From Methylocella tundrae (GTDB taxonomy: Bacteria > Pseudomonadota > Alphaproteobacteria > Rhizobiales > Beijerinckiaceae): a stretch of DNA of 64,000 bases. The notes beneath the pieces were generated by a model, which was given only the letters and a program-made list of their open reading frames with translations, was not told the DNA's origin and ran no database searches. Positions 27,413-37,439 of the stretch are shown here, in pieces. Made by a program: the position numbers and the translations under genes. The stretch spans positions 1,798,001 to 1,862,000 of the forward strand of contig NZ_CP139089.1 in the NCBI RefSeq assembly GCF_038024855.1. The letters run 5' to 3'. Numbering within the stretch: position 1 is the stretch's first letter; every line of letters begins with the position of its first letter.

Positions 27413-27922
27413 TCAGACCCGCCCGGTCTCGGAAATCGGCGCCTGAAAGCTGAGGCCAAGATCCCAGGGAAAATAGATCCAGGTGTCCTGCGAGACTTCC
27501 GTGATATAAGTGTCAACGAGCGGACCGCCGAGCGGCTTTGCGTAAACCGTCGCTATATGGGCTTTCGGCAGCAGCGCCCGGACGATTTTGACGGTCGCTC
27601 CAGTGTCGGCAAGATCATCGACCACGAGAACGCCGCTTCCCTCATCGCGGCCGACGTCCGGCGAGACGCCTTTCAGCACCTTGACCTGGCCCCGAACGTT
27701 CTCGTCCACATAACTCGTCACGCAGAAAGTGTCGATGAGGCGAAGGTTCAGTTCGCGGGCGACGATCGCCGCCGGCACCAGGCCGCCCCGCGTCACCGCC
27801 ACCATGCCGTAGAACGGGCCGCTGGCGCTGAGCCGCCAGGCAAGCGCGCGCGCATCGCGATGAAACTGGTCCCATGACACATGAAAGGCCTTGCGCGTAT
27901 TGGGCTGCGGCGAATCGGGCAT
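27413..27922 (-). CDS. gpt: Xanthine-guanine phosphoribosyltransferase
   Basis: Purine salvage enzyme transferring phosphoribose from PRPP to guanine or xanthine. 169 residues, type I PRTase fold. The PRPP-binding motif is [17 protein letters not shown]; the preceding [20 protein letters not shown] and the C-terminal DTWIYFPWD match Gpt. The start follows 6 bases after the cinA-like stop, suggesting a two-gene transcript. Confidence 0.95.
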   Translation of the reverse strand: MPDSPQPNTRKAFHVSWDQFHRDARALAWRLSASGPFYGMVAVTRGGLVPAAIVARELNLRLIDTFCVTSYVDENVRGQVKVLKGVSPDVGRDEGSGVLVVDDLADTGATVKIVRALLPKAHIATVYAKPLGGPLVDTYITEVSQDTWIYFPWDLGLSFQAPISETGRV

Positions 27923-27928
27923 CGAGAC

Positions 27929-28675
27929 TCAGACCTGCTCGTTCATGAGGCGCGCCACCAGAGCTTCGACGGCGGCGGCGGCGGCGGCGACCTTCCCGAT
28001 ATCTTTGCCGCGCACGACGATCTCGTTGCGGAAGGCGCCATCCTGGAAGGATGGATAAGAGCCGATCGAAAGCTCTGGATTTGCTTTTGCCACATCAGTC
28101 AATCCGGCCGCGTAAGCTCCCTCCGGAAGACCGCCCGCCTCGATCGTTTTCGCCACCACTTTGGCGCCCGTGACGAGTTTCTCCGCGACGCGATCCAGCA
28201 TCGACTGCATGATCGCCGGAACGCCCGCCATGACGATGACATTGCCGATCCAAAAGCCCGGCGCCTTCGAGATATCGTTCTCGATCAACCTGGCGCCGTG
28301 CGGGATGCGCGCCATGCGCCGGCGCGCTTCGTTGAGAGCTTCAGGTTTTATCCGTTCCAGCAGCAGCTTGATCGCGCGCGGATCTTCGCCGATGCCGACG
28401 CCCAACGCGGCGGCGACGGCGTCGGCCGTGATGTCGTCATGCGTCGGGCCGATGCCGCCGGTCGTAAAGACATAGTCATAGCGCGCGCGCAATGCGTTGA
28501 GCGCCGCGACGATCTCGTCGGCGATATCGCCGACGACCCGGATCTCGCGCAGGTCGATGCCGATCTTGGCGAGGTAATCGGCGATATAGCCGCTGTTTGC
28601 GTCCTTCGTGCGCCCCGACAGGATCTCGTCCCCGATGACGAGAACAGCGGCCGTCACCGAAGCTTTTTGGGTCAT
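27929..28675 (-). CDS. CinA N-terminal domain / MoaB-Mog-like protein (COG1058)
   Basis: 248 residues with the molybdopterin-binding-like fold of CinA. It shows VLVIGDEILSGRTKDANSGY, the VFTTGGIGPTHDDITADAVA block, and a late VMAGVPAIMQSML. The C-terminal deamidase (PncC) domain of full-length CinA is missing, so this is the stand-alone form common in alphaproteobacteria, proposed to hydrolyse damaged nucleotides such as ADP-ribose. Its exact role here is unproven. Confidence 0.88.
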   Translation of the reverse strand: MTQKASVTAAVLVIGDEILSGRTKDANSGYIADYLAKIGIDLREIRVVGDIADEIVAALNALRARYDYVFTTGGIGPTHDDITADAVAAALGVGIGEDPRAIKLLLERIKPEALNEARRRMARIPHGARLIENDISKAPGFWIGNVIVMAGVPAIMQSMLDRVAEKLVTGAKVVAKTIEAGGLPEGAYAAGLTDVAKANPELSIGSYPSFQDGAFRNEIVVRGKDIGKVAAAAAAVEALVARLMNEQV

Positions 28676-28756
28676 GTGCGGGTCAGCCTGCCAGGCGCAG
28701 CCAGCCCATGGGGCCGGGACCGGGTCTGCTCGAAAGCCTCTGCCTCGATGGCAAAT

Positions 28757-29644
28757 TCAGTACCTCGCGACGATCGGCGCGGGAGCGCCCCAGTTGAAGT
28801 GATAATTTATGCCGGCGCGGACGATATTGCCATTGAAGCGCGCCGTGGACAACGGACCGCTCGAATAGAGCAAATCGCCTCCTGGGGCAAACGCCAGCGG
28901 GGAGAGAGCGTTGCTGACCGAGCCGAGATTATAATAGAGATATTCGGCCTTCACGCTCCAGTTGGGGAGGAACATCCATTCCAGGCCGCCCCCGACCGCC
29001 CAGCCGACCTGCGTTTTGGTATGGACTCCGAAAGAGCCAAATGCCGGATCAAAGGGCTGGTTTGCCTGAAAGATGTTGGTTCCGGTCTGGACTTCGCCAT
29101 AGGCTAGTCCGCCATCTCCATAAATCAGCAGAGTCGGCGTCACGAGGTAGCCAAGGCGGGCGCGCACAGTGCCGAGGTAATCAAGCTTGTTGGTCGACTG
29201 CACGGTCGACACGATGGTTTCGTCCGGGAAGCCGGCAGGAACGCCGCTACCGCTGAACGAGCCGGTGGAGCTGCTTCCAGTAACGCCCTGAATATCCGCC
29301 TCGAGGCCGACGACAAAGCTCGTCGCTAACTGATAATTGTAGCCGACCTGGAAGCCGCCGATGAAACCGCTGGAGTTGACAGGAGCAGAACCGCTGGCGA
29401 GGCCCGTTGAAAGAGCAAGTTCGGTGGACCAGGTGGGGGCCGCAAAATACGGCGACGCCGTCGTGTTGACGCTTTTGTTGGCCGCCCACTCATATCCGGC
29501 GTTGAGACCCATATAGAGGCCGGTCCAGGCCGGTGGCGGCGACACCGCCGGCGGCGGGGCTTGCATGGGCAGGTCGGCGGCGAAGGCGGCTCCCGTAAAG
29601 GCCATGGCGCCGGCCGAAGCCAAGATAACGTAGCGTAACATCAT
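28757..29644 (-). CDS. Outer-membrane beta-barrel protein (Omp25/RopB-like)
   Basis: 295 residues with signal peptide (FTGAAFA-ADLP), a proline-rich linker (PMQAPPPAVSPPPAWTG) and an eight-strand-type barrel starting LYMGLNAGYEWA, with a terminal segment GINYHFNW then a short tail. The pattern LGYLVTPTLLIYGDGGLAYG is typical of the rhizobial OmpA-like/Opa superfamily. A run of eight G (mRNA sense) lies two bases upstream of the first ATG; a second ATG follows immediately. The barrel is interrupted by unusual low-complexity SSSTGSFSGSG. Confidence 0.87.
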   Translation of the reverse strand: MMLRYVILASAGAMAFTGAAFAADLPMQAPPPAVSPPPAWTGLYMGLNAGYEWAANKSVNTTASPYFAAPTWSTELALSTGLASGSAPVNSSGFIGGFQVGYNYQLATSFVVGLEADIQGVTGSSSTGSFSGSGVPAGFPDETIVSTVQSTNKLDYLGTVRARLGYLVTPTLLIYGDGGLAYGEVQTGTNIFQANQPFDPAFGSFGVHTKTQVGWAVGGGLEWMFLPNWSVKAEYLYYNLGSVSNALSPLAFAPGGDLLYSSGPLSTARFNGNIVRAGINYHFNWGAPAPIVARY

Positions 29645-29823
29645 AACCCCCCCCGAGATCGAGCATCGCGAATGAAGGAAATCTACGTCGACTGACGCTA
29701 TTCATCAATAATAGCTTGGATCCGCTGCGATGTTATCTTCCATGCAGTGGCAAAAACACAACGAAACAGCTGGCGGCAACTGAGATTTCTTGATGCAAAT
29801 GGTTTGTCTTGCCGAGCAGAGCT

Positions 29824-30243
29824 TCACTCACCCAAAAGGTGCAATATGACCGCGCGCCGATGCGGCGCCCGCCGATGTTCGAATATATAGATTCCCTGCC
29901 AGGCTCCCAGCGTCATCGCGCCCGAAGCTACCGGAATCGAGAGCTGAACCTGCGTCAGCGCGGCGCGAATATGAGCCGGCATGTCGTCGAGCCCCTCCGC
30001 ATTGTGCGCATAGAGCGCCGCATCCTCGGGCGCGATCCGCTCGAAGAAAGCGGCAAGATCCTTCTGAACGTCGGCGTCCGCGTTCTCCTGGATCAGAAGC
30101 GACGCCGAGGTGTGCCGGCAGAACAAGGTCAAAAGCCCTGTCGAGATCCCTTCCCCGCTGACGAAGGCCGCGACATCGCGCGTTATTTCAGTGAGGCCCT
30201 TGCCCCTGGTTTGAATTTCCAGCTGGCGCAGAGCCTGCCGCAT
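29824..30243 (-). CDS. YjbQ-family protein (secondary thiamine-phosphate synthase enzyme)
   Basis: 139 residues, the UPF0047/YjbQ fold. Key pattern: GLLTLFCRHTSASLLIQENA, then YAHNAEGLDDMPAHIRAALT and LGAWQGIYIFEHR, with conserved His, Asn and Asp residues. YjbQ-type proteins complement thiamine-phosphate synthase defects weakly; their native role is unsettled. Start codon overlaps the stop of the dipeptidase gene (ATGA). Confidence 0.92.
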   Translation of the reverse strand: MRQALRQLEIQTRGKGLTEITRDVAAFVSGEGISTGLLTLFCRHTSASLLIQENADADVQKDLAAFFERIAPEDAALYAHNAEGLDDMPAHIRAALTQVQLSIPVASGAMTLGAWQGIYIFEHRRAPHRRAVILHLLGE

Positions 30244-30914
30244 CAGCGCACCTCGAAGTCATGCGGGGCCACGCCGCTCAGTCCTTCGAGCGTGAAATGC
30301 CACCATTCTTTTTCAAAATTCACGAAGCCGCGTCTCTGCATCAAGGCGCCGAGCTCCGCGCGATTTTGTTTCGCGTCATCGGGGATCGCGGGATCGCGCG
30401 TGCCCGAAGCTTCGTCGAAGAGATCGAACGGCGTGCCGAAATCCATCCCGATGAGGGCGAGATCGACGGCGATCCCGGTCGAATGGGCGGAGGCCCTGGC
30501 GATATAACCAAGCTCGAACAGAGCCGCCTTGTCGAGATGCGGGTAATAGGCGGCCTTCATTGTCTGATCGGAAGGGTCGGCCGCCCAGGCGATGAACGCC
30601 GCGGTCGCCCGCTGCGGCCGGTAACAATCATAGACGACAAGGCTTCGCCCCGCCCTTTCGGCATCCTTCTGCACGGCGGCCAGCGCTTCCGCGACCTCGC
30701 GGCGCAGCCAGCATTGCGCCGCGCAATAGCCGGGAACAGGACGCCCCATGAAATTCTCAGGCCCAGCGTAACGCATATCCTGACGGATGCGCGGCGCGAC
30801 GTCAGCCAGCCGCACGAAATCGGGCGGCGGCTCTCCTTCCGGTTTAGCCTTGGCGCCGCACCGGGAGCCAAGCGTCAAAAGGGTGACAGCGGGCGCATTC
30901 GTGTCGCTCATCAT
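30243..30914 (-). CDS. D-alanyl-D-alanine dipeptidase (peptidase M15D, DdpX/VanX-like)
   Basis: Zinc dipeptidase that cleaves D-Ala-D-Ala, probably for recycling of cell-wall peptides. Zinc and catalytic motifs are SAHSTGIAVDLALIG (SxHxxGxAxD) and EKEWWHFTLEG (ExxWH). The substrate-binding YDCYRPQRATAAF and MRYAGPENFMGRPVPGY are also as in DdpX. No clear signal peptide. Start taken at MMSDTNAP; a frame extends 19 codons further. Coupled to yjbQ by a 4-base overlap. Confidence 0.9.
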   Translation of the reverse strand: MMSDTNAPAVTLLTLGSRCGAKAKPEGEPPPDFVRLADVAPRIRQDMRYAGPENFMGRPVPGYCAAQCWLRREVAEALAAVQKDAERAGRSLVVYDCYRPQRATAAFIAWAADPSDQTMKAAYYPHLDKAALFELGYIARASAHSTGIAVDLALIGMDFGTPFDLFDEASGTRDPAIPDDAKQNRAELGALMQRRGFVNFEKEWWHFTLEGLSGVAPHDFEVR

Positions 30915-31259
30915 TACTCCCTGTCCCGCCGGCGCTCCGACGGCGCCCCTCCACACCCGGCCCAAGGGCAAAATGCGAGATCAATCTGGCAAAAGCGTCG
31001 GCCGGCGAAAGCTTCAAAAAAGCCTTTGATGGTCTGCTTGTTCTTCGTCTTCGGCTCGACGGCGGCCTGGCGCAAGCTTGTCAGCATGTCCGGCTGATAA
31101 TTCGTAGAAATCAGGCGGCTCCATGGCGAGCTCTCCAGATGGATCTTGTTGCATGCCCCTGTCGAGGCCAAATAGAGTTTCGTGACGCATTCGCCGGGCG
31201 GGCGTCGCCGCAGCGGCAACCGTTTTGGCAATGCAGAAATCTAGAGAGGAATGCGACGG
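30915..31259. other. Intergenic region between dipeptidase and RDD gene
   Basis: About 345 bases. Frames exist on the - strand but show no recognisable pattern. I see no hairpin-plus-T terminator or known regulatory motif. It should contain divergent promoters. Confidence 0.35.
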
Positions 31260-31733
31260 ATGAGCGATTTACGCGGTTTCGACAGGTGGACGATGCCGGG
31301 GGCCGCGTATCTTCCGGCCAATTTGCCGCCAGCGGCCTTCTCCGGCGTGTTGTTCCGGCGCATCATGGCTTTCATTCTCGATTTTATTCTCGTCTCGATC
31401 TTTTCCGTCGCGATCTGGTTTGCGCTGGCGTTCCTGACGCTCGGTCTTACGGTCCTGATTCTGCCGCCGATCTTTCCCTTTGTCGCGTTTTTTTACAACG
31501 GCCTCACCGTGTCCGGTGCGCAGATGGCGACCCCGGGCATGCGCGCCATGGACCTTGAGTTGCGTCTGATCGACGGTCAGCGCGTCCCTTTTTTGATCGC
31601 TGCGGCGCATGCGGTGCTTTTCTATCTCAGCACCATGTTTCCGCCGATTTTTCTTGTCGCCTTAGTAACGGACGGAAAAAGGTGTTTGCATGACATCCTT
31701 GCCGGAGTGATCATTACCCGCCGTCCTTTTTAG
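31260..31733 (+). CDS. RDD-family membrane protein
   Basis: 157 residues with the RDD arrangement: FSGVLFRRIMAFILDFILVS carries the conserved Arg and Asp of the first helix, followed by a second hydrophobic hairpin, then ATPGMRAMDLELRLIDG and a third helix, ending VTDGKRCLHDILAGVIITR with the conserved H-D. Function unknown; some RDD proteins are ion antiporters. GAGG lies about 10 bases before this ATG; an ATG three codons earlier is possible. Followed by bpt after 55 bases. Confidence 0.87.
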   Translation: MSDLRGFDRWTMPGAAYLPANLPPAAFSGVLFRRIMAFILDFILVSIFSVAIWFALAFLTLGLTVLILPPIFPFVAFFYNGLTVSGAQMATPGMRAMDLELRLIDGQRVPFLIAAAHAVLFYLSTMFPPIFLVALVTDGKRCLHDILAGVIITRRPF

Positions 31734-31788
31734 AAGCGTTTTTTAAGTTGCGGCGACACAAGAAAGCGCTAGCCTTGATTGAACAAAG

Positions 31789-32553
31789 ATGAAAACGGGA
31801 TCAAAGGGACCAACCACCTTGACGCGAGAACCGCGCGACGCGCCACAGTTCTATCTGACGGCGCCGTCCCCGTGCCCGTATCTTCCGGACCGGCAGGAAC
31901 GCAAGGTCTTCACCCATCTCATCGGCGGCCGTGCGGTGGGCTTAAACGATCAGCTGACGCTTTCCGGCTTTCGTCGTTCGCAGACGATCGCTTATCGGCC
32001 CGCCTGCGAGCGGTGCCGGGCCTGCGTCTCCGTCCGGGTCAAGGTCAATGACTTCCGGCCCACCCGCACTTTTCGCCGCGTGATGGAGCAGAACGCCGAC
32101 CTCGCCGGCCTCGTCGGACGGACGGAGCCGACGTCCGAGCAATATTCGCTGTTTCGCCGCTATCTCGACGCGCGGCACGGCGAAGGCGGAATGGCGGATA
32201 TGACCGTTCTCGACTATTCGATGATGATCGAGGACAGCCATGTCGAAAGCCGTCTTGTCGAATATCGCGCGCCGGATCTCAATGCGCCGGGCGAGACGCA
32301 ACTGACGGCGGCATGTCTCACCGACCTCCTCGCCGACGGGCTGTCGATGGTCTATTCCTTTTATGCGCCGGACCAGCCGCGCCGCTCGCTCGGGACATTT
32401 ATGATTCTCGACCATATCGAGCGCGCGCGCCGCCTCGGCCTGCCGCATGTCTATCTCGGCTACTGGGTCGAGGGCTCGCAGAAGATGGCCTATAAGGCGC
32501 GTTTTCTGCCGCAGGAACGGCTCGGCATGAACGGTTGGGAGAGGGTGGGTTAG
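31789..32553 (+). CDS. bpt: Aspartate/glutamate leucyltransferase (N-end rule) Bpt
   Basis: Transfers leucine from Leu-tRNA to N-terminal Asp or Glu of proteins, marking them for ClpS/ClpAP degradation. 254 residues. The N-terminal [20 protein letters not shown] and the cysteine cluster [16 protein letters not shown] are the family signature. The GNAT-like C-terminal half contains [48 protein letters not shown]. Converges on parC. Confidence 0.95.
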   Translation: MKTGSKGPTTLTREPRDAPQFYLTAPSPCPYLPDRQERKVFTHLIGGRAVGLNDQLTLSGFRRSQTIAYRPACERCRACVSVRVKVNDFRPTRTFRRVMEQNADLAGLVGRTEPTSEQYSLFRRYLDARHGEGGMADMTVLDYSMMIEDSHVESRLVEYRAPDLNAPGETQLTAACLTDLLADGLSMVYSFYAPDQPRRSLGTFMILDHIERARRLGLPHVYLGYWVEGSQKMAYKARFLPQERLGMNGWERVG

Positions 32554-32559
32554 GCTGCC

Positions 32560-34818
32560 TTACCCAAACCTGTTGTTCTTGGGGAAGCCGCGCGGCGGCA
32601 GGCGTCCGGCCTCGGCGCGGCTGCCGATCCATTCGCCAAGTTCAGCCGCGGAGACCGTAAAGACGCGTCCGGCCGAATCTTTCCAGGTCAATCCATCGGC
32701 GAGGCGGAACACTTTGGCGTCGGCGATGCCGCCGTCCCGGTATTTCTGCAGGCGCACGCCTTTGCCGCGCGCCATTTCCGGCGCCTGATCCAGCGGAAAC
32801 ACCAGAAGCTTACGGTTTTCCCCGATCACGGCCAAATGGTCCCCGTCAGCCGGCGTGATGATTTTCGCAGCCGCTGGCTTGTCGACATTGAGCAAAGACT
32901 TGCCTTTGCGCGTGCCGCCGATCATCTCGTCCTGCGAGGTGACAAAACCGCGTCCGTCGCTGGAGGCGACCAGCATTTTGACGCCGGGCGCATAGGGGAA
33001 GACGGCGCAGATCGTCTCGCCCTCGCCGATGTCGGCCATCAGGCGAAGCGGTTCGCCCTGACTGCGCCCGCCCGGCAGCTTCCCGGCGTCGAGCGTAAAG
33101 ATCTTGCCGTCGCTGGCGAGTACAAGAATTTTCGAGGTGGTTTCGGCGAAGAAGGAGACGCTCAAGGCGTCATCGCCCTTGAATTGCAGGCCGCTCAGCT
33201 CCGCGACATGGCCTTTCAGAGCGCGAATCCAGCCCTTTTGCGAGACGACCACCGTGACCGGCTCGCGTTCGACCATCGCGCTTGCAAAATCGACGTCGCC
33301 AAGATCCGGGGCAACGTCAAACGTCGTGCGGCGCCGGCCGAGCTTGGTCTCGGGGCCATATTTTTTCTTCAGCTCGCGTATCTGGCCGGTGATCGTCTTC
33401 CATTGCTTGACTTCATCGGCAAGCAGCGCCTCGATGTCCCGGCGCTCCTCGACGAGTGCATCGTGCTCGCGCTGGATCTGCATTTCCTCGAGGCGCCGCA
33501 GGCTGCGAAGGCGGGTATCGAGAACGTAATTGACCTGCGGCTCCGAGAGGCCGAAAGCGGCCTGCAGCCTCGGCTTTGGCTCATCCTCCTCCCGGATGAT
33601 GCGGATCACCGCATCGAGATTGAGGAAGACGATCAGCATGCCGGCCAGGACTTCGAGCCGGCGAACAATTTCGGCGAGCCGATGCCGCGAACGGCGCAAA
33701 AGCACATCGCGGCGATGGTCGAGCCATTGCTGCAACGCCTCCTTGAAGGAGACGACGCGCGGCACGACGCCGCCCTCGAGCACATTCATGTTCATCGGGA
33801 AGCGCGTTTCGAGCTCGGTGAGCTTGAACAAATGCTCCATCAGCATGTCGGCGTCGACCGTCCGGCTTTTCGGCTCGATGACGACGCGGACATCTTCGGC
33901 CGATTCGTCGCGGATGTCGGCGACGAGCGGCAGCTTCTTGTCGTTCAAAAGCTCGGCGATCTTTTCGATCAGCCGCGACTTTTGCACCATATAGGGGATT
34001 TCGGTGACGACAATGACCCAGGCGCCGCGTGCGCTTTCTTCCTTCGTCCAGCGCGCGCGCAGCCGCAGCGAGCCGCGCCCGGTGCGGTAGGTTTCGGCAA
34101 TCGATTCTTTTGACTCGACCAGAACGCCGCCGGTCGGGAAGTCAGGTCCCGGCGCGAAGGCCAGCAGCTGGTCCGTCGTCGCCTCCGAATGCGAAATCAG
34201 ATAAAGCGCAGCGTCACAAAGCTCGGCGAGGTTATGCGGCGGGATCGAGGTCGCCATTCCGACGGCGATGCCCTGCGCGCCATTGGCGAGAAGATTGGGT
34301 AGGGCCGCGGGAAGCACGACGGGCTCCTGCTGGTCGCCTGAATAATTCTCGCGAAAATCGACCGCGTCCTCTTCGATGCCTTCGAGGAGCAACCGCGCCA
34401 CATCCGTCATGCGCGCTTCGGTGTAGCGATAGGCGGCGGCTCCGTCGCCGTCGATATTGCCGAAATTGCCTTGCCCGTCGACCAGCGGGTAGCGCGAAGA
34501 AAAATCCTGCGCGAGCCTCACCAGCGCGTCATAGATCGCCTGATCGCCGTGGGGATGGAACGAGCCCATCACGTCGCCGACGATTTTCGCGCATTTCTTG
34601 AAGGCCGTCCCGGGATCGAGCCGCAGGATCTGCATGCCATACAGAATGCGGCGATGCACCGGCTTCAGGCCATCGCGCGCGTCCGGCAACGCCCGGCCCA
34701 TGATGGTCGAAAGCGCATAGGCGAGGTAGCGCTCTTCCAGCGCATCTCGCAGGTTGACGGGCTCGAAACCGCCCGATGCGGGCGGCGGCGGTGGAGAGAC
34801 GGCTTTTCCCATGGCCAA
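32560..34818 (-). CDS. parC: DNA topoisomerase IV subunit A
   Basis: Breaks and rejoins DNA to decatenate daughter chromosomes together with ParE. 752 residues. The N-terminal core reads [20 protein letters not shown] and [13 protein letters not shown]; the quinolone-pocket region is [20 protein letters not shown], and the catalytic tyrosine lies in [14 protein letters not shown]. The C-terminal beta-pinwheel is degenerate but present ([28 protein letters not shown]). It converges on bpt with 6 bases between. parE is elsewhere. Confidence 0.96.
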   Translation of the reverse strand: MAMGKAVSPPPPPASGGFEPVNLRDALEERYLAYALSTIMGRALPDARDGLKPVHRRILYGMQILRLDPGTAFKKCAKIVGDVMGSFHPHGDQAIYDALVRLAQDFSSRYPLVDGQGNFGNIDGDGAAAYRYTEARMTDVARLLLEGIEEDAVDFRENYSGDQQEPVVLPAALPNLLANGAQGIAVGMATSIPPHNLAELCDAALYLISHSEATTDQLLAFAPGPDFPTGGVLVESKESIAETYRTGRGSLRLRARWTKEESARGAWVIVVTEIPYMVQKSRLIEKIAELLNDKKLPLVADIRDESAEDVRVVIEPKSRTVDADMLMEHLFKLTELETRFPMNMNVLEGGVVPRVVSFKEALQQWLDHRRDVLLRRSRHRLAEIVRRLEVLAGMLIVFLNLDAVIRIIREEDEPKPRLQAAFGLSEPQVNYVLDTRLRSLRRLEEMQIQREHDALVEERRDIEALLADEVKQWKTITGQIRELKKKYGPETKLGRRRTTFDVAPDLGDVDFASAMVEREPVTVVVSQKGWIRALKGHVAELSGLQFKGDDALSVSFFAETTSKILVLASDGKIFTLDAGKLPGGRSQGEPLRLMADIGEGETICAVFPYAPGVKMLVASSDGRGFVTSQDEMIGGTRKGKSLLNVDKPAAAKIITPADGDHLAVIGENRKLLVFPLDQAPEMARGKGVRLQKYRDGGIADAKVFRLADGLTWKDSAGRVFTVSAAELGEWIGSRAEAGRLPPRGFPKNNRFG

Positions 34819-35237
34819 GCCCTAACCGAGGCAGGCGAGCAGCGCAAGTTCTGTTTTTGTTCTCGCAGTCCGCGCGGCGTCAGTCAAGCTCGCCACCCGT
34901 TCAACCATCTTCGCGATGCAAGCAGTTCAGTTTCGTCAACAAGCGAGAGCTGAGCAAAAGAGCGGCCGAAGTCGCTGAAGCTCGAACCGCCTTCTCATTG
35001 TGGCGCGATCACCGCAAAGTAACGCAATTTACATTGTGTGTTTGCGAAGCTCCATGGAATCTGTAGAATGTGTAATTTACGCAATTGACACACGCTATTC
35101 GTCGGCAACAATCTGTGGATAATTGATTGCGAGCGTCAGCGTGGAAACGGCGGCCGCCAGGCTTGCTGGCGACAATTTAACGACGATTGAAATTGGCATG
35201 AATTGATAAGTCAAATATCCATTTGGGAGGCGAAGGG
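34819..35237. other. Intergenic region upstream of parC and a small orphan gene
   Basis: About 420 bases, right half AT-rich. The string TTACGCAATTGACACACGC includes a TTGACA that could be a rightward -35 for the small gene at 35238, with a weak ACAATC 17 bases on. The related strings CGCAATTTAC (35025 region) and TTTACGCAATT (35074 region) form a loose repeat. No other feature seen. Confidence 0.35.
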
Positions 35238-35465
35238 ATGCTTCTGGATAATGAGTTTCGACTTGAGTTATTTTCGAGACTGCGCGCCTTGCAGGATCTG
35301 GCCTACACGGGGCGCATTCCATGCGGATCGCACGAGCATTTCGAACTTCTCGCTCTTGAAGAATTCGAGTCGCTTTTTGTTCTACAGAGAACGAAAGCCT
35401 GCGCCGACATCGCGCTGACGCTCGCGAATCGGTCGGCGCAGAATCAGGTGACGGTTTCCTTTTAG
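35238..35465 (+). CDS. Small orphan protein
   Basis: 75 residues: MLLDNEFRLELFSRLRALQD, then CGSHEHFELLALEEFESLFV and a C-terminal NRSAQNQVTVSF. Soluble, probably helical, acidic; I recognise no family. An excellent ribosome-binding stretch (GGGAGGCGAAGGG) precedes the ATG, which makes it likely to be real. It stands alone between parC and the bio region. Confidence 0.5.
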   Translation: MLLDNEFRLELFSRLRALQDLAYTGRIPCGSHEHFELLALEEFESLFVLQRTKACADIALTLANRSAQNQVTVSF

Positions 35466-35744
35466 GCGTCGGGCCGGGCTGCGGAAATGTTCGGTCGTCG
35501 CGCGGGCGCGGCCCCGAGAGCGGCAGATTTTTCCCGATGGTCCCGGCCGGTTCCTTCTTTGAGCCTGTGCATGTTCGGGCGGAAACGCGGCGGTGTTGCG
35601 CTCATGCACTAGTTTCAAGGATAGCGCTCGTCTAGGAAGTTGCGGGCTCATCGCCCGCTCGTCGACAAATGCTGCTCCGTAAGCGGAACGGTTCCAACGG
35701 CTCAGCTGTTGTCTATGTCGAGGCGGCTTCACATCGGATGCGAC

Positions 35745-35978
35745 ATGACCAGACTGGGTTCGATCCTTGGCTTTGTCTTCAGTTTGGCCGTGATTTTTGC
35801 AGCCTATATGGGAACCCAGGACGCGTCGGTCGCCGAAACGAAAGCGCAAACGGCGCTGGACGAAGGCTGCGTTTCTGAAAATGTCGCGTTGGACGAAGGC
35901 TACGGCGTGACGCGCACGGAAACGCACATCGTTTGCACGAAAGACCCCAAGGACAAGGAAAAGGCGGCGGCTCACTAG
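35745..35978 (+). CDS. Small membrane-anchored or secreted hypothetical protein
   Basis: 77 residues from MTRLGSILGF. One N-terminal hydrophobic segment (LGSILGFVFSLAVIFAAYMG) is followed by a periplasmic-type domain with two cysteines (DEGCVSENVALDEG and HIVCTKDPKDKEK). Unknown family. Starts at 35640 or 35715 are also open but add unlikely sequence. The Cys pair could form a disulphide after export. Confidence 0.5.
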   Translation: MTRLGSILGFVFSLAVIFAAYMGTQDASVAETKAQTALDEGCVSENVALDEGYGVTRTETHIVCTKDPKDKEKAAAH

Positions 35979-36063
35979 TCGAGGGGAAGCCAGCAGCTTC
36001 CCCAGGATTTTCTGATTCCACGTCCTTTACGAAAACCGGCGACTGCTCGGCAAAAACCCTTCC

Positions 36064-37344
36064 TCACCATCCCTTGGACCAGGCGCCGAGCACCGCGACG
36101 ACAGCATCGGTCAGTCTCTTGAGCTCAGCTTCCGCTATGGTAAAGGCCGGCGTCAGATAAACGATATTTCGAAACGGGCGCACCCAGACGCCGGATTCGA
36201 CGAAACGGCGCTTCAACTCATTCATGTCGTTGATCTGATCAAGTTCGACGACGCCGATCGCGCCCTGAACGCGCACATCGCGCACTCCCGCAAAGTCCCG
36301 GCACGGTTCAAGATCGCGCGCGAGCGCGGCGGCGATTGCGGCGACCTGCCTCAGCCGCGGCTCGCTCGCGAAAAGATCGAGCGAAGCATTGGCCGCGGCG
36401 CAAGCCAGCGGATTGGCCATGAAAGTCGGCCCATGCATCAGCGCGCGCATTGGATCGGTTGATGAGAACGCCTCGAACACTGTGCTGGTCGCGACCGTGG
36501 CCGCAAGGCCCATGGTCCCTCCGGTCAAGGCCTTCGACAAAGCGATGATGTCGGGGACGACGCCCGCCGCCTCGCAGGCGAACATTGTTCCTGTGCGGCC
36601 GAAGCCGGTAAAGACCTCGTCGAAAATCAGAAGGATTCCATGCCGGTCCGCGGCGCGGCGCAATTTACGCAAAACGGCCGGATCATGGAAAATCATGCCG
36701 CCTGCGCCTTGCGCCAGAGGTTCGACGAGGATCGCGGCGAGCGCGCCGGCGTGCGCATCGAGCGCGGCGTCGAAAGTCCATTCGCTCGCCTCATCGACGG
36801 GAAGGTCAGCAATGACCTGTTTGGTCAGAACATTCGAAAACAGGCTGTGCATGCCCTCTTCGGGATCGCACACGGCCATGGTCGCGAATGTGTCGCCGTG
36901 ATAGCCGCCTTTGAAAGAGAGAAATTTTGTCCGTCCGCCGGCGCCCTGATTGAGCCAGAACTGCACGGCCATCTTCATCGCGACCTCGACGGCGACGGAG
37001 CCGCTGTCGCAAAAGAACACCCGGTCGAGAGGCTTCGGCAAGAGCTCGACAAGCCGCCGCGCCAAAGTCAGCGCCGGCTCGTGGGCGAGACCTCCGAACA
37101 TGACGTGGGGCATATCGCGGAGCTGCCGCGTCACGGCGCCGGCGATATGGGGATGGTTATAGCCGTGACACGCCGTCCACCAACTGGCGACGCCATCGAC
37201 GAGTTCGCGCCCGTCCGCCAGCTTTATCCGCGAGCCCTGCGTGGCGACCACCGGCAAGGGCGGCGGCGAGGTCAGCATCTGCGTATAGGGCAGCCAGATA
37301 TGCGGCAGGCCTTCTGTCAACCAATCCGGCGGTCCGGCGCTCAC
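36064..37344 (-). CDS. bioA: Adenosylmethionine-8-amino-7-oxononanoate aminotransferase
   Basis: PLP transaminase that makes 7,8-diaminopelargonate from KAPA in biotin synthesis. 426 residues. Landmarks are LPHIWLPYTQM near the start, ASWWTACHGYNHPHIAG, FSFKGGYHGDTFATMAV-type substrate loop (LSFKGGYHGDT), and the PLP region ILLIFDEVFTGFGRTGTMFA with lysine in IALSKALTGGTMGLA. Divergent from bioFD across 95 bases. No BioR-like TTATCTATAA site is seen between them. Confidence 0.96.
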   Translation of the reverse strand: MSAGPPDWLTEGLPHIWLPYTQMLTSPPPLPVVATQGSRIKLADGRELVDGVASWWTACHGYNHPHIAGAVTRQLRDMPHVMFGGLAHEPALTLARRLVELLPKPLDRVFFCDSGSVAVEVAMKMAVQFWLNQGAGGRTKFLSFKGGYHGDTFATMAVCDPEEGMHSLFSNVLTKQVIADLPVDEASEWTFDAALDAHAGALAAILVEPLAQGAGGMIFHDPAVLRKLRRAADRHGILLIFDEVFTGFGRTGTMFACEAAGVVPDIIALSKALTGGTMGLAATVATSTVFEAFSSTDPMRALMHGPTFMANPLACAAANASLDLFASEPRLRQVAAIAAALARDLEPCRDFAGVRDVRVQGAIGVVELDQINDMNELKRRFVESGVWVRPFRNIVYLTPAFTIAEAELKRLTDAVVAVLGAWSKGW

Positions 37345-37439
37345 TGATTCGTCTCCTGGATTTGCCTCGCGCGATGTTTTTGCGCAAAACCTCGCCTAGC
37401 CCTCCCGATCCGCTGCGTCAACGCAGGCCGAACCCGAAA

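Noticed and set aside
32836..34113. Long frame antisense to parC
   Set aside because: Shadow of parC codon bias.
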